A stretch of DNA of 46,645 nucleotides from Oehlia diaphana (lineage: Eukaryota > Glomeromycota > Glomeromycetes > Glomerales > Glomeraceae), in NCBI GenBank assembly GCA_003833135.1, contig QZLH01000048.1:124017-170661 (forward strand), in the 5' to 3' direction. Under the pieces are notes generated by a model. It saw only the letters and a program-made list of their open reading frames with translations. It did not search any database and had not been told where the DNA came from. A program made the translations under genes and the position numbers. Positions 31,666 to 43,599 of the stretch are shown here, piece after piece. The first letter of the stretch is position 1, and every line of letters starts with the position of its first letter.

Positions 31666-34168
31666 ATGAGAGTTATGAGATTTTTATTTGATATATATAT
31701 ATATATATATATATATTGATTTTTTTGATTTTTTTTATTTTTTTTATTTTTGATTTTTAATTTTTGATTTTTGATTTTTTTTTTCTTTTTTATTTATAGT
31801 TTTAAAGGTTGTATTTTGTTAGACTTGTATAAATATCAAATAAAGTATCGATTTTATTTGGATAATCTTTATCGCGCAAGGCAAACTTTCATATTGTATG
31901 AATTGCAGTATCTTTCAATCTGAATATTATGCGTGATTTCACCACTTCAATGATGAACGTGGTATCACAGAAATGGAAGATCGGCTAGCAAAGATATAGT
32001 ATCGACCCTTAGATCTACAAAAATTAGTGTTCGTCGTCTGCCCTATATCATATTATGAATAATATAACCAATCCGATACGATCAAGAATTGAACAGGGCT
32101 AGTGTAACATGTTAAACCAAAATATATTCTGAGGAAGTTGTTTAAACCCCCTATTTTTTTTAAATATACTGTACATATAATGTAAATATATGTATCGTAA
32201 ATTTTTTTCATTTAAATTTATTTGCATCAGATGTTAACTCGCGTCAATTAATAATTGACAATTTGAGGCGCGTTGACTGCCATCTGACGCAATACAATTG
32301 GTCCTTTATTGTATTAATCGTATAGATTATGTTTTTTCATTACATTATTATATTTTTATAATTTTATAAATACTCGAACATGTACCTGATTTGCTTTGTT
32401 CACATTTGGTTGACATCTCCGACCACTCCACTATGACACCGACTTACATAATTATTTCCCATTTTTCTACAAGAGCAGATTTTACCTGCAGTTAGTCCCA
32501 CATTTTGAAGACGTGCAAAGCGAAGCTGAGCAGCGTGTGTTATTGCGGTGCGGCCTTTCTAATATGCAAACATATCATCGACGTGATCCCCAGGAACCAG
32601 TACCAGCTGGCCAGATGCTTAGTCAGATTTGGTTGGTCAATGGTCGGTCATCTATGTTTTAATTTTTCGTGTTATATATTTTCTTTTCTGTTTTAGTTGT
32701 TACTAAAAAGCTATTTTAAAACCACAAGTAGATACGTAGTAAAAAACCAAAGAAATCAAAAATAGCTTCGTTTATCCCACGTTAAAACCAAAAATTTTGC
32801 AACCTTGGGAGTACAAAGGGGAACTAACAAGTTTTGATTCTATTTAATACATTATAAGAATTCTTTTTATTACAATTATTAAATTATATAAATAATAAAG
32901 ATTTATTATCAGCTTATTTTAATTTATAAAGTGGAAAGGATCGTAAGAAATGTTTTAAATAAATGTATTTTGTATTTATAAAGATAACAGGTAAATGTTC
33001 CCTCTTTTTTCTGAATTTTTTTTTTGAGATAATCATGACCAATAAAATTCGCCGTCACCGTAAGAAATGTTTCAAAAAGAAATCGCCTAAATCACAATTT
33101 TTGTACTCGAGCATCCTGGACTGCGGTCCAAATTCCCGGTGAACTTAGTTCAAAATAACTTTAAAATGTACTTATCAAACTTCGAACAATGGTGTTATCA
33201 AATTATAATTTTTAAAAGCATAGTATTTTTCAAAATCCAAAGCCTGTTAGATTTTGCAATATTAAATTAAAAAAAAAATACATTTTTATCGACATTAACA
33301 TAAAACGAAGTATTATATTATCACAAATATCACAAAAATTATTTATACAGCAGTTGCGCAGTTCCAATATTATACAGTATCAAAATTCTAAAGTTTTATT
33401 TGAAAAATAAATCAATGTGCTAACATTTAATACTAAACTACAATATGATGATTGTTTTTTTTAAAAAAAATGTATGGGCTTATGAGAAATATTGCAAAAA
33501 AATAGGCCTTAATGTATTTTACAGACTAATTGGTCCAACAATAATTTTTTTATGAAAAAAAAATAAAATTAAGTTCTTTTTTAAAGAATACTTATAAATA
33601 TTCTCTTTTTTTAAAGTCGATACATATATTCTGGTGATAACGTTCAGCTTTATTATTGTTTATGATTATATTAGTCTTTAAAATTTATCGTACTTACAAA
33701 TTTTATAAGTTTACGGAATCCTAATTAGTTATAATGTTATGATGGTGAATTAAATGTGTCTTTTCTTTTCCCAATAAATTATCGTTATAAATAGTGACAA
33801 ATCACCATAATTTATCGGTAAATAAAAAATAAAAGATTGGAATTTATTCTTAGCGAAAGTTTTAAAACCAAGATCATAATAAAATAATTGATCAAGATTT
33901 TGATAAGTCATTCGCTGTAATATAAGAAATAATTCAAGAAAGCCTTTTGTTCTAATTGCATATCATTGATCACTAAATAAATATATGATTAAAGAATTCA
34001 ATATATTTAAGGATATTAATATTATCTAATTAATATTTTAAGCGTCAGTTATGTACATCATAATAAAATTTGGAATTAAAAGTATGATCGCATACAATAA
34101 ATAAAGTGTTCAAAGGGGTTTTGCCCTCAGAAAAAAAATTAATATTAATCATAAGAGGAAAATAGGTA
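31666..34168. other. Intergenic region, 2.5 kb
   Basis: Begins with (TA)n at 31,690-31,716 and a T-rich stretch, the likely 3' UTR of the upstream gene. A small hairpin lies at 32,225-32,294 and a less AT-rich segment at 32,440-32,660. The rest is AT-rich without coding pattern. Confidence 0.45.
32225..32294. repeat. Inverted repeat GCATCAGATG / CATCTGACGC
   Basis: GCATCAGATGTTAACTCGCG at the left pairs imperfectly with the complement of CGCGTTGACTGCCATCTGAC at the right around a TCAATTAATAATTGA centre. It is either a tiny MITE or a hairpin. TTG/CAA borders are visible but no duplication. Confidence 0.5.
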
Positions 34169-36267
34169 TTACTCTTCTTTCTTTTTGAGAGGAAGTTCAA
34201 TTAATCCCCACCCATTCTTAGCTTTCTTTATCTTTTGCCATCTGCCTAATCTATGTTCCTGTCCTATTCCAGCTAAAAGAAAAACTTTTTCATCAATTAC
34301 AGTCACAAATTTCAATGAATTTACAAAACCAATCATCGTTATTTGCGTTAAAGGGACAAAAGATTTAAAATTATTTGCAATCTTCCATAATCGGATATTG
34401 CCATCCCATGATCCAGAAACAAATAAATCAGAATATTTAATTATAGCTAATGAGGTTATCCAATATGCTAAAGGTATCGTGCCTTCACTTTGTATGCCAT
34501 GTGCTAAACGGTATACAAAGATCGGCTTCTTTATACCTATATTCCACAAAGATATGGTACTATATAAAATTTCGAAATAAGAAGTTACTATAAATATTTA
34601 GAAATCATAATAAAATACGTGTTATTTATCGTACCCGCTATTACCACCAGAGAGAAAATTATCCTCGTCAATCATTTCCACGACATCTATACTATCCTCC
34701 ATAAATGTTTGGTTATCTCTTTTTACAACTTTCACATCACCGCGATAGATTAGCTGTTTTTCTTCGATAACTTTAAACAATCTACAAGTTCTATCTCGAG
34801 CGCCCGCAGAAACACATCTTTCGCGTGAAAGCGTGTCAATACTCATAATTTGATCCTGATGACCATACCTTAAATATGAAGAAAAATTAGCTTGATTAAC
34901 AAATAACTTAAATTAAAATTAATAATATAGGAGTTTCTCACAGAGTATCAACGTAACATAATTCATCTATATTCCATATTTTAATGGTTCTGTCGAACGA
35001 AGCACTATAAAGTTGATTAGAGCCTTTGCGAAAAGCAAGACTCTAACAAAATAAAGTATAAATTAAATTATGGTATTATGTTATAATAAAGTAGAACTTT
35101 AATAATCATTATTTCTTACAGATATAGAATCTTTGTGTTGTGTAAAGCACTTTAATAACTTATTCTCATTCACAGACCATATATTGATTTTCTTGTCTAT
35201 ACCACCGCTTGCCAGATACTTTCCATCTGAACTGATAGCTAATGATAAAACGTGATTTGTATGGCCATCAAAGTTCTTTACTTCTTTTCGACCTCCTGGA
35301 AATGTATGCAATTTTTTGCCAGATACCAAGTCCCCTATAAAAGAAAAATCAATACACAAATAAATGAGAGAATTAAATAATAAAATTTAATAAATTATGT
35401 CCAATACAATTACGTAATTACATTTTATTATAGAAGCGTCTTTTGATCCTGTATAAAAGATTTGTCCATTTTCTGCTACGGCAACACATGTAACTGTCAG
35501 CTCGTGACGACCAGATTTTACATTAGAATCTTCAATAGGAAAAGAGAACTAAGGGAAAGATAAAAAAAAAAGTTTGAGTAAACATATAAATTAACGCGAT
35601 AAAAATAAATAAATCGATATGTACTGTATCTGCTATTATACGATGAGCGCGACCTGTTTGTTCTAACTAATTTAAAATAAGTAGGTAAAAAAGAAAAAAT
35701 TTACTTTAACATAAATAAATAAGTTTAATAACAAGTTAATACATAATTCCTTTATTAATGATCATATACCGCGTCCTTTTTGAGACGTTCCGCTATTAAA
35801 TCTCGATCAATTTCTGCTGCATCAAATTCAGCTTCATCTAGTGATCATTAGCTAATTAGTTAAGTATTTTTTAATGTTAATTTATTAAGTTATGCATTTC
35901 TTACATTACCTAATTCTTTCTTAACAGATTCTATATACTGTTTAGCAAGTCGTCTCCTCTTCTCTGTTGGAGTCTCCATATTATTCTCATCCTCGTCACT
36001 TTTTTCTTCCTCGTCATTATCATTATCAAAATCCATATCATCGATACCACCAGGCCCAATATCGTCCTCACTACTTAAATTTTTCTCTTCTTGATCTATT
36101 TTTTCATCAGCTAGCTTTTTTTTACTTCGCGTCACCCTTTCTTTAGTTTGAGGAATGTTTTCTCCGTTCTGTGTCTTAACCTTTTTTCCGTTTGATATTA
36201 CATCCTCAGAAGTCATAGGCTTACGTTTTTTGATTTTTGGAGCAACAAAAAATGGATCTGAAGACAT
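34169..36267 (-). CDS. RRP9: RRP9/U3-55K, WD40 protein of the U3 snoRNP
   Basis: Nucleolar WD40 protein that binds U3 snoRNA and takes part in 18S rRNA processing. Eight exons: 36267-35910, 35837-35770, 35666-35625, 35548-35422, 35334-35120, 35042-34942, 34868-34635, 34559-34169; introns are 72-103 nt; 511 aa (human 475, yeast 573). The N-terminus is basic then acidic, followed by ETPTEKRRRLAKQYIESVKK, DRDLIAERLKKDALEQTGR and then WD repeats: HELTVTCVAVAENG..GSKDASIIKWD, HTNHVLSLAISSDGKYLASG..INIW, HKDSISSLAF..SFDRTIKIWN, HQDQIMSIDTLSRERCVSAG..TCRLF, GGNSGTISLWN and VSGSWDGNIRLWK. The closing region GQEHRLGRWQKIKKAKNG is typical of this family. Divergent from the DUF4286 gene. Confidence 0.94.
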
Positions 36268-36440
36268 TTTTTTTTGAAATTTTGCAAAAAAAAAAAAAAA
36301 AAATTTTTGGGTTTTATTAAATTGGTGAATCTAATTGGCTGATAATTTTAGTTAGTTTGTTACCGTAGATTTATACCTTTTTGGGTTTACACATTTAGAA
36401 TCCATGCGATACAGCGATAGACATTTTAAACTTTTTTACG
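36268..36440. promoter_or_regulatory. Shared divergent promoter of RRP9 and the DUF4286 gene
   Basis: 173 bp lie between the two start codons. A run of about 19 A lies just upstream of RRP9 in its own orientation as a T-tract, a common nucleosome-excluding feature of fungal promoters. Confidence 0.55.
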
Positions 36441-37058
36441 ATGGCAAATAATAGTACCAAAGTCATTAATGACAATTCTATCTTGCCTATTATTTACGAG
36501 ACAAATTTTACTATTGCATTAGGTAATTTTTGATCGAGAATTTCTTCTTGAATATGGTTATTTGTATATTAATTTTTTTTTTCCTCGGATAGAAATTGCC
36601 GAAGAATTTGAGAGCTGGTTACAAGATCACCTTAATGAGACATTGAATAAAAAATCTGGTTTCCGTGATGCAGAAGTATTTCAACGCGATCCTCAAAATG
36701 ACGATGACCCTGAAGTTAAAAATCCCGATAGAGTTCACAAATATTTTACCATACTTTTTGAAGTAGAAAATAGAGACAGTATCGATCGTTATTTAAGAGA
36801 AGAGGTAAGCAATACATAACTGAATTATACAATTTTAAAATTCTTTATTTTAGAATCGATTTGCACTTCAATAGATGAAATTTAAGTGTTATATTTGAAA
36901 TTATTTTATTCCATTTAATCGTTCTGTAAAAGGCTCCAAAAATTCAAGAAACTTTAGAGCAAAAATTTAATCAGAAGGATGCTTTGGTTGTTTCTTCGCG
37001 TCGTATTCTTTATCCAGTTTCACTTTGGGCTAAAAGACAAAATTACGAAAAGAAATAA
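36441..37058 (+). CDS. DUF4286 domain protein
   Basis: Three exons, 36441-36522, 36593-36804 and 36933-37058, give 139 aa; the introns are 70 and 128 nt with GT..AG. The pattern IIYETNFTIALEIAEEFESW.LQDHLNETL, then HKYFTILFEVENRDSIDRYL, then ILYPVSLWAKR matches the small DUF4286 family (a ferredoxin-fold-like domain) found in bacteria and eukaryotes. The biochemical role is not established. The early exon is MANNSTKVINDNSILP. It shares its upstream region with RRP9 and converges with the SHE3-like gene, 325 bp away. Confidence 0.82.
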
Positions 37059-37383
37059 TTTAGAATTATATTGTTTTATTTTTCAATAATGAATATTACA
37101 AATTTATTGTAATAAATTCAAGAAATTAAAAAATACCACGTAAATTATTATTACAAATAAAACTACATATGCTAAATGTTATATATTAATATTCCATTAA
37201 AAGAATTTTCTTGGCATTCCTGTCCTTCATCCACTCATATATATATATACAGGTATGAACCATTCTGCTAATCCGCAAAGACTCGGCAAAAATCGGTACA
37301 TAAATCAAGATGGTATGAAGGTTTGGACTCTTTTTAATAAATATAAAATTGTAAATATGATTAATTAATTACTTTATTAAAGA
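37059..37383. other. Convergent 3' region
   Basis: AT-rich; it holds the 3' UTRs of the DUF4286 and SHE3-like genes and a short (AT)n at 37,237-37,250. No RNA gene is seen. Confidence 0.5.
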
Positions 37384-38444
37384 TTAACGGGTTTTTATAT
37401 TTTTTAACCATTTCATTTTGTTTGCTATTTCGTCATCAACTTTTGCCACTTGTTCAGAATATAATTGAGTCTTTTGATTCGAACTTTCAACGTCCTTTTT
37501 CATTTTTTCAACCTCATCTAGTAATGTAGCGATGGAATTTTCTTGATTTTCTCTTAGTTGTTTTTGAATTGCTTCTAGATTTGCTACTTCTGCTTTACGA
37601 TCCTTTGTTAGTGTTTCAACACGAGAACTAGCTTCAGTCACGACAGTTTTTAACTCTTTAGAAGTTGAATTAAGTTCATTACGAAGTACTTGATATTCTT
37701 TTTTAATAGACTCCACATCATTTGAATATCGAGTTTTGAAATTCTGCAATTCTTTTGATAATAACTGATATTGAATCTCCGCTAATTCTTTGCCTCCTAG
37801 AGCAGCAGCTACTTGTTTTTCTAATTCCGCAGCTTTCCTTTCTGACTCTTCCAATAACTTGTTATTATTTTCCCTTTCTATTTTGAATTCAAGCTTTTTC
37901 TTTTCATTTTCTTTTGTAGCTTCTTCCAATTCTTTAACTTGTCTTTCCTTACGTTCCAACATTCGTTTTAATGAATCGATTTCTAATTTTAAGGTTTGAT
38001 GTGATGCAGAATGTTCAGAGACTTGCCTATCCGCTCGTTCACGAGCAACTTTTGCAATATGTATTTGAGTTTTAGCGTCAGCAACCTCTTTTTTTAAATG
38101 TTCGATTTCATGTTGAAGATGACCAATGACTTTTCCAGTAGTAGATTCGTTAGTAGTCCCGCTATTGTAATATTGAGGTCTACTACGACTAAGCTTTTTT
38201 TGTACTGTGGCGAGCAAAGCATTTTTCTCCGCTAAATCGTGACGAAGTGTATGCACTTGATGTTTTAGTGCTGTTACCTTTGTCGAATCTACATATAATA
38301 CATCAACGACAGAAAGAAAATCAATTTAATAAAGAGCCAGAGTCAGAACCAGAGATTGCAATAAAAATTAGTATATGTCATTTTAAAAGCTATCCAACGA
38401 CAAGAACAAAAAAAAAAAGAAATTTTACCCAGTTCTCCGTTCAT
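37384..38444 (-). CDS. SHE3: SHE3-like coiled-coil protein
   Basis: Two exons: a 16-nt first exon 38444-38429 (encoding MNGEL plus one base) and 38288-37384, with an intron of 140 nt; 306 aa. Nearly the whole chain is coiled coil. The part STTGKVIGHLQHEIEHLKKE..HQTLKLEIDSLKRMLERKERQVKELEE matches the signature of fungal SHE3 (SWI5-dependent HO expression protein 3), whose N-terminal half has TTSKVIE..L and MLNRKERRI motifs. In yeast She3 links the type V myosin Myo4 to localised mRNAs and cortical ER. Whether this protein has that role is unknown; yeast-type RNA-binding sequence is not visible at the C-terminus. Other coiled-coil families are possible. The first exon was chosen because it restores an ATG in frame with a GT donor. 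Confidence 0.65.
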
Positions 38445-38917
38445 TGAAAAATTCGAAAAATATAGTAATAAAAATTGTAATAGTATGAAAATACTGGAAA
38501 GAAAAGATTATGCTGCCAACAAGAAATACCCGATTTCTTTGAAAGTTGAGTTTAATTTATCAGGATTCTGGTAATAAATTTGAAAATGAAGTAATAAAAG
38601 TTTAATATGATGTTTCTATATTTTGTCTTAAAAGGCTGTGTAAAATATGATTTCCCTAAAATTGTATTACATTGCTTATTCAGGGAGGTGGGAACCAACT
38701 AAAGCTCTACATCCCCATCCGTGATTACCTATTTTGTATTTTTATACAGGAAGATTTTTTGTCTATCGGTAGATTCGTGTTGATGATGCAGCGTGATTAA
38801 CACAATATTTCGTGCTAGCTTTATTTTACGTTAACTTTGTATACCATCTTGCATACATAAAAGTTCAAGTTGATAAAATTTTTTTTTTAAAAGCATTCTT
38901 TGCATTTTTAAATATTC
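38445..38917. promoter_or_regulatory. Divergent region between SHE3-like and TBCK genes
   Basis: 473 bp between start codons. The middle (38,680-38,770) is less AT-rich. No known motif is assigned. Confidence 0.4.
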
Positions 38918-41900
38918 ATGGCTACTTTCGCCACTGACAAAGAAATAAATGAAAGCTTTCAACAAGATGTGCATCTGGGAGTAAACAGTTTTTCTGCTGT
39001 TGCTGGTGTAGAAGACCGAGATGTTGTGCCCGCAACAGCAACAACCGAAATTTTTGGCCGGTTTCAAGCATTAAAGGTTTATTTTATATCGAATTTTGGA
39101 AGTTATTTGTTGTGTCCCTAACTTCTTCGTTATATAGACGTTGTTACATCCGAACCTTTGCGAATATGTAGAAATTGTTAAAGGCAAACACGGTAATTCA
39201 AGGCGATAAAATTTTTTGACAGTAAGTCCACTTTATGACGGGCATTTCACCTGATAATGGATTTTAAATTTTTAAATTTTTCTAGATCGATTGTTTGTGG
39301 TATCTGAATATCACATGAATCATCTTGGAAAATTATACCAACGTAACGAAGAAGGCAACACTCTGGTTTCAAAGTAAGAAATGAGAGAGTATATAATTAT
39401 TATTTTATTTTGATGTTCCGAGATTTTAAACAGCAATATTTTTTTTTTGTGTTACGAAAGAATGGGAATGGTTATGTTACGTGAATGGGCTTTTCAAATT
39501 TTAAAAGCACTTGCATATTTGAATCAAAATGGTATAACGCATCACAATTTAGCTCCTCACAATATTCTCTTAGATATTGAGGTAAAAAAAGCGCTTTTAA
39601 ATTAAATTCATTTGATACATTTAATTATATTTATCAAACCATCCCCTTTTTAGGGTAGAATCAAATTAGCTGATTATGGTTTATTTTATATGACTAATGG
39701 TGGAGAAGATGTGGATTTCCCGATTGGGTGAGTACAAAACAAATGTACTGTTTTTTCATACCCGACTTTTCTGAATGAATTATTCAAAAATTACGAAAGC
39801 TATCCACATTACCTTCCTCCTGAGGCAATTTATCGCCGAGCTGATATGCCAGGTGCTACTGGAAAGGTACGAAGTAATCAATGATAAATAGTTTGATTAT
39901 TGCTTTCTAAAGATTAAATTATTTACTTATAGGTGGATGTGTGGTCACTTGGTGTAATATTGGCCGAAATTTTTACTGGGTCACCTTTTTGGGTAGGAAA
40001 TGATAAAGACATTGAGAAATTGTTTTCTTCGTTATGGAAGCTCCAGGAGGCAGAACATAATGATGATATCTGGGAAAAGTTTTATATCTGGGATTGGGAT
40101 TTGGGTATAAATGAGGCTATTTTGGATTTTCTTCAAGTTACCGAGGAAGATGATATTGTCGATTTCCGAAAATTCATTCATGCATGTTTGAAAGTGGATG
40201 CTTCAAAAAGGTGTTCACCGGAACAATTATTGTCACATCCATTCTTTTCTTCATCATATGGAGATGATCTTAGCAGCCAATATAAATATTGGTGGAAAAA
40301 GCCATTTTTACAATCACAAAAAATTTCTTTCGATGAAGAAAATTTATTCGATCTTATAGATGATCAACCTAACAAAGATGTTCTTCATGGGTTGCCGTTA
40401 TCTCAAATTTATTATTTTTGGAAGCTTGCTGGAGGCGATGTGGAAACAGAATTGGCCAAAAGAGGTTATCTACTAAGTACACCACCAATCGAACGAATTC
40501 CAAGGACCGTGAAAGTGCAAGATGGAAAAGAAGAAGGCACAACGGAGGATACGGCCTTTCTATTTTCTGATACTGTATATACTTTATCTTTAAAAGAACT
40601 TCGGCAAAGGCTTGAAGTAGCTACTGGTCCTAATAGAGAAGCGTTTGAGTGGGATACCGACTATTTTATGCAAACTGATGAAGACGATATGAACTTTTTG
40701 GCAGAAGAAATGTCAAATGATGATAATTCAGGTTCAGGAGATGAAGTTTTTGGAAAGTATCTTTTCCCTGATCCAAATAACCACAAGGTGATTTCATCAT
40801 CGATAAATGGACAAACTATGCCACCAACGAATAACGTTAAATTACCATTAATGAATCGTGAAAAAGATGTTGGTTATCAGTTTCAGAGGGTTGTCTTATT
40901 TAGTGAATTACTTAGACAGTATCCAGCATCACGGGATGAAATTATTCATCATGCCAAAGTAGATATACCACCGTTTTTACGCGGAAAAATTTGGGCTGCG
41001 ATTTTAGGAGTTAAAGGCGACTACCAAGCATTATACGACTCGTATAATAAAGAAACAGAAACTACAACAGATCGTCAGGTTTGTCATATAAACCAAATAA
41101 TAATATAAAACAAACGATAATTAATTAATGTACTTATCTATTTTTGTTTAACCATATTTATCCTAGATTGATGTTGGTAATACACTAATTTGCTAGATAT
41201 GAGATTTCATTTTTATTTATTAAAATCTAACGGATGTTGATTGGTTAATTATTGGTGATAGACGTTCCGAGGTGTCATCAATATAATCAACTACTTTCGT
41301 CTCCTATTGGTCATGAAAAACTTCGAAGGCTCTTGAAGTGTTTTATTGCGGCGAATAATAAATTGGTTTATTGGCAAGGTACATATTAATTATATTAATA
41401 TATTTTAAAGTATTAAGTTTATAACATTATTTTAAATAATATATTTTTTGAATTTTATTATATAATAGGATTTGACTCTCTTTGCGCCCCTTTTCTAACG
41501 CTTAATTTTAATGATGAAGCTCTTGCATTTAGTTGTTTACACACATTTGTTCCGAAATTTCTTCAAGACTTTTTCTTGTCTGATAATTCGCCTGTTATCA
41601 AAGAATATCTTGCGGTTTTTAGCCATCTTTTATCATTTCATGATCCGGAACTTTCAAATCATCTTGATAAAATAGAGTACCACCCTGATCTATATGCAAT
41701 TCGATGGTTTTTGACATTATTTACTCGTAAGTTATGTATTCAATTCTTATGTTCAATTTAATCTATTTATATAACTTTATATTATCTACCATTTTTTTCA
41801 ATGAGCAGATGTTTTTCCATTGGATAAAACTTATCATCTATGGGATAAAATCCTTGTTGGTCCACCATCGCTACCATTATTTATTGGTATCTCTATCCTA

Positions 41901-42787
41901 AGACAGCTTCGTGAGATGCTTTTAAAATCCGAATTTAATGATTGTGACACATTTTCTGAATCGTTTCCTGATGTTGACATTGAAAAGTGTATTCAATCGG
42001 CGCTTTCGATGTGCAAAGTAACACCCCCTTCAGTAATTTATCGCGTTCATGAGCCCTTTGCAACGCCTGATACATTACATAATGGAGTTCCTGTAAGTGT
42101 CTCATCATTAATAATGTAAGAATATCTTTGAATGTGTGCCTATAATATTTCATTTTAATAATCAGGATTATCATATCCAACGTTGGTGGGAACAACCCAT
42201 CCCGATTGAAGTTAAGAAAACTGAATTAGCTCCAAGAATTTCACTTAAAGATTTAGTAAAATTGAAGAATTATGTATTGGTTATCGATATAAGAAGTGAA
42301 CAAGAGTATAGAATCAATTTTTAATTTTAATTTTATTTTATTTTTTTTAAAAAAAAAAAATTTATATATTTTTATCTTACATTATTGTGACTCTATAGAT
42401 TTTCTAGAGGACATTTTCCATTATCAGTAAACATGAATCCGGCACATTTAGAACAATTTATACAAGCACTTAAACAAGAATTTAAGAAATATCATGTAGT
42501 TTTAGGCAATAGAGGAGATTCAGGACCGCAGGTTTGTAATTTTTATTGTATATAGGTGTGTACATATATATAAAAAGGAATAGTTAAATAATTATTTCTC
42601 TTCAACAATATAGTTTGCTGCAGAACTCGTTCGTGCCGATTTTACACGAGTTGCAGTGTTAACAGGTGGCATTGATGTTATGCGTGTTGATCCCGTAGAA
42701 GGTATCTCAATATGTTCATGTCCAAATTTTACCTCGGGATCAAAGAACGGAAGTGCTGGTTACCGAAAATGTAGAACTTTTAAATAG
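38918..42787 (+). CDS. TBCK: TBCK: pseudokinase - TBC - rhodanese protein
   Basis: Homologue of TBC-domain-containing kinase-like protein, a Rab GTPase-activating-type protein of the FERRY endosomal complex in animals. Fourteen exons: 38918-39076, 39138-39192, 39286-39373, 39461-39581, 39654-39727, 39800-39866, 39933-41078, 41167-41176, 41262-41378, 41469-41726, 41809-42092, 42166-42305, 42399-42531, 42614-42787; 941 aa (human 893). The kinase lobe has HHNLAPHN at 128-135 (HRD lost) and DYG at 148-150 (DFG changed), so it is a pseudokinase, as in animals. The TBC part (about 530-760) keeps IDVDVPR (571-577) and YWQ (610-612), the two GAP motifs. The rhodanese part (about 815-925) has [16 protein letters not shown] but no active-site Cys (LGNRGDSG). 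A C-terminal [15 protein letters not shown] tail resembles a small zinc motif. Confidence 0.94.
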
Positions 42788-43555
42788 AAATAATTTTCTG
42801 AGCATTTACTTCATGCATAGAGCGGGAATATCAATGATTCGTGGGTTGGGATAGCTTTATAAAATAAATGTTTATATAGTAAACGTGACTTTAAAAATCA
42901 TATGATTCGCAGTAATGGTACTATCAAAGTTTGTGATAAATTGGCTGATTCTTGTAATTGGCTGTTTACTTTTTGTGACCACAAAAACTAAAAACCTTGC
43001 GATTTAAAGTTCAATTTTGAGCAGATGATTGATTGAACGTGATAAACTATTAACCAACTAATTAGTTAGTGTTTTGTTGTTTTTGTTTATTTCCGTATCT
43101 ACTCGATCAAAAACGATATATGTTTTTGGTAGTTCACGTTGAACGGCATTTTATCATTTTACAGTTAATTTATTGGTCATAATTTTAGTGTAACCGATCA
43201 AAAATCAATTCTGAACTGTGAAGTAGACTAGAGATAGTTAACTGTTAACATACGAATCAGTTTCACTTAAATGTTCAAGGGAGTCAGAATATATCATATT
43301 TAACGATTTTAGCGGTTAAGAGATTTATAGTGTGCTTATAGCAATTTTATTGATTTATAGACGATTAAATTCGAATTCAGAATGTGACCCGCGGTCACAA
43401 CATCACGTGTATGTAAAATGGGCAGAACAAAATTTACTACAGCATACATACGGAAAGCTTTATTTAAATGCTTTATTAATATATTTTTCGCACATGGGAA
43501 AAAACAATAAATGGATATTTTATCAATTACATACAAATAAACAAATTCAATATAT
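42788..43555. other. Intergenic, downstream of TBCK
   Basis: AT-rich with no repeated structure or recognisable coding. Two open frames around 43,332-43,571 lie opposite each other and show no protein pattern. Confidence 0.45.
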
Positions 43556-43599
43556 TATTTACCGTCTTTGAAGTGCGTGGTGTGGAGAACGCTTAAGGA

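Noticed and set aside
32505..32696. Open frame of 63 codons in the higher-GC island
   Set aside because: No ATG at its start and no domain recognised; kept only as an observation on base composition.
34185..34580. Plus-strand open frame of 131 codons
   Set aside because: Antisense of the last RRP9 exon.
43332..43571. Opposed open frames downstream of TBCK
   Set aside because: Neither shows a family pattern or usable start; both are likely chance.
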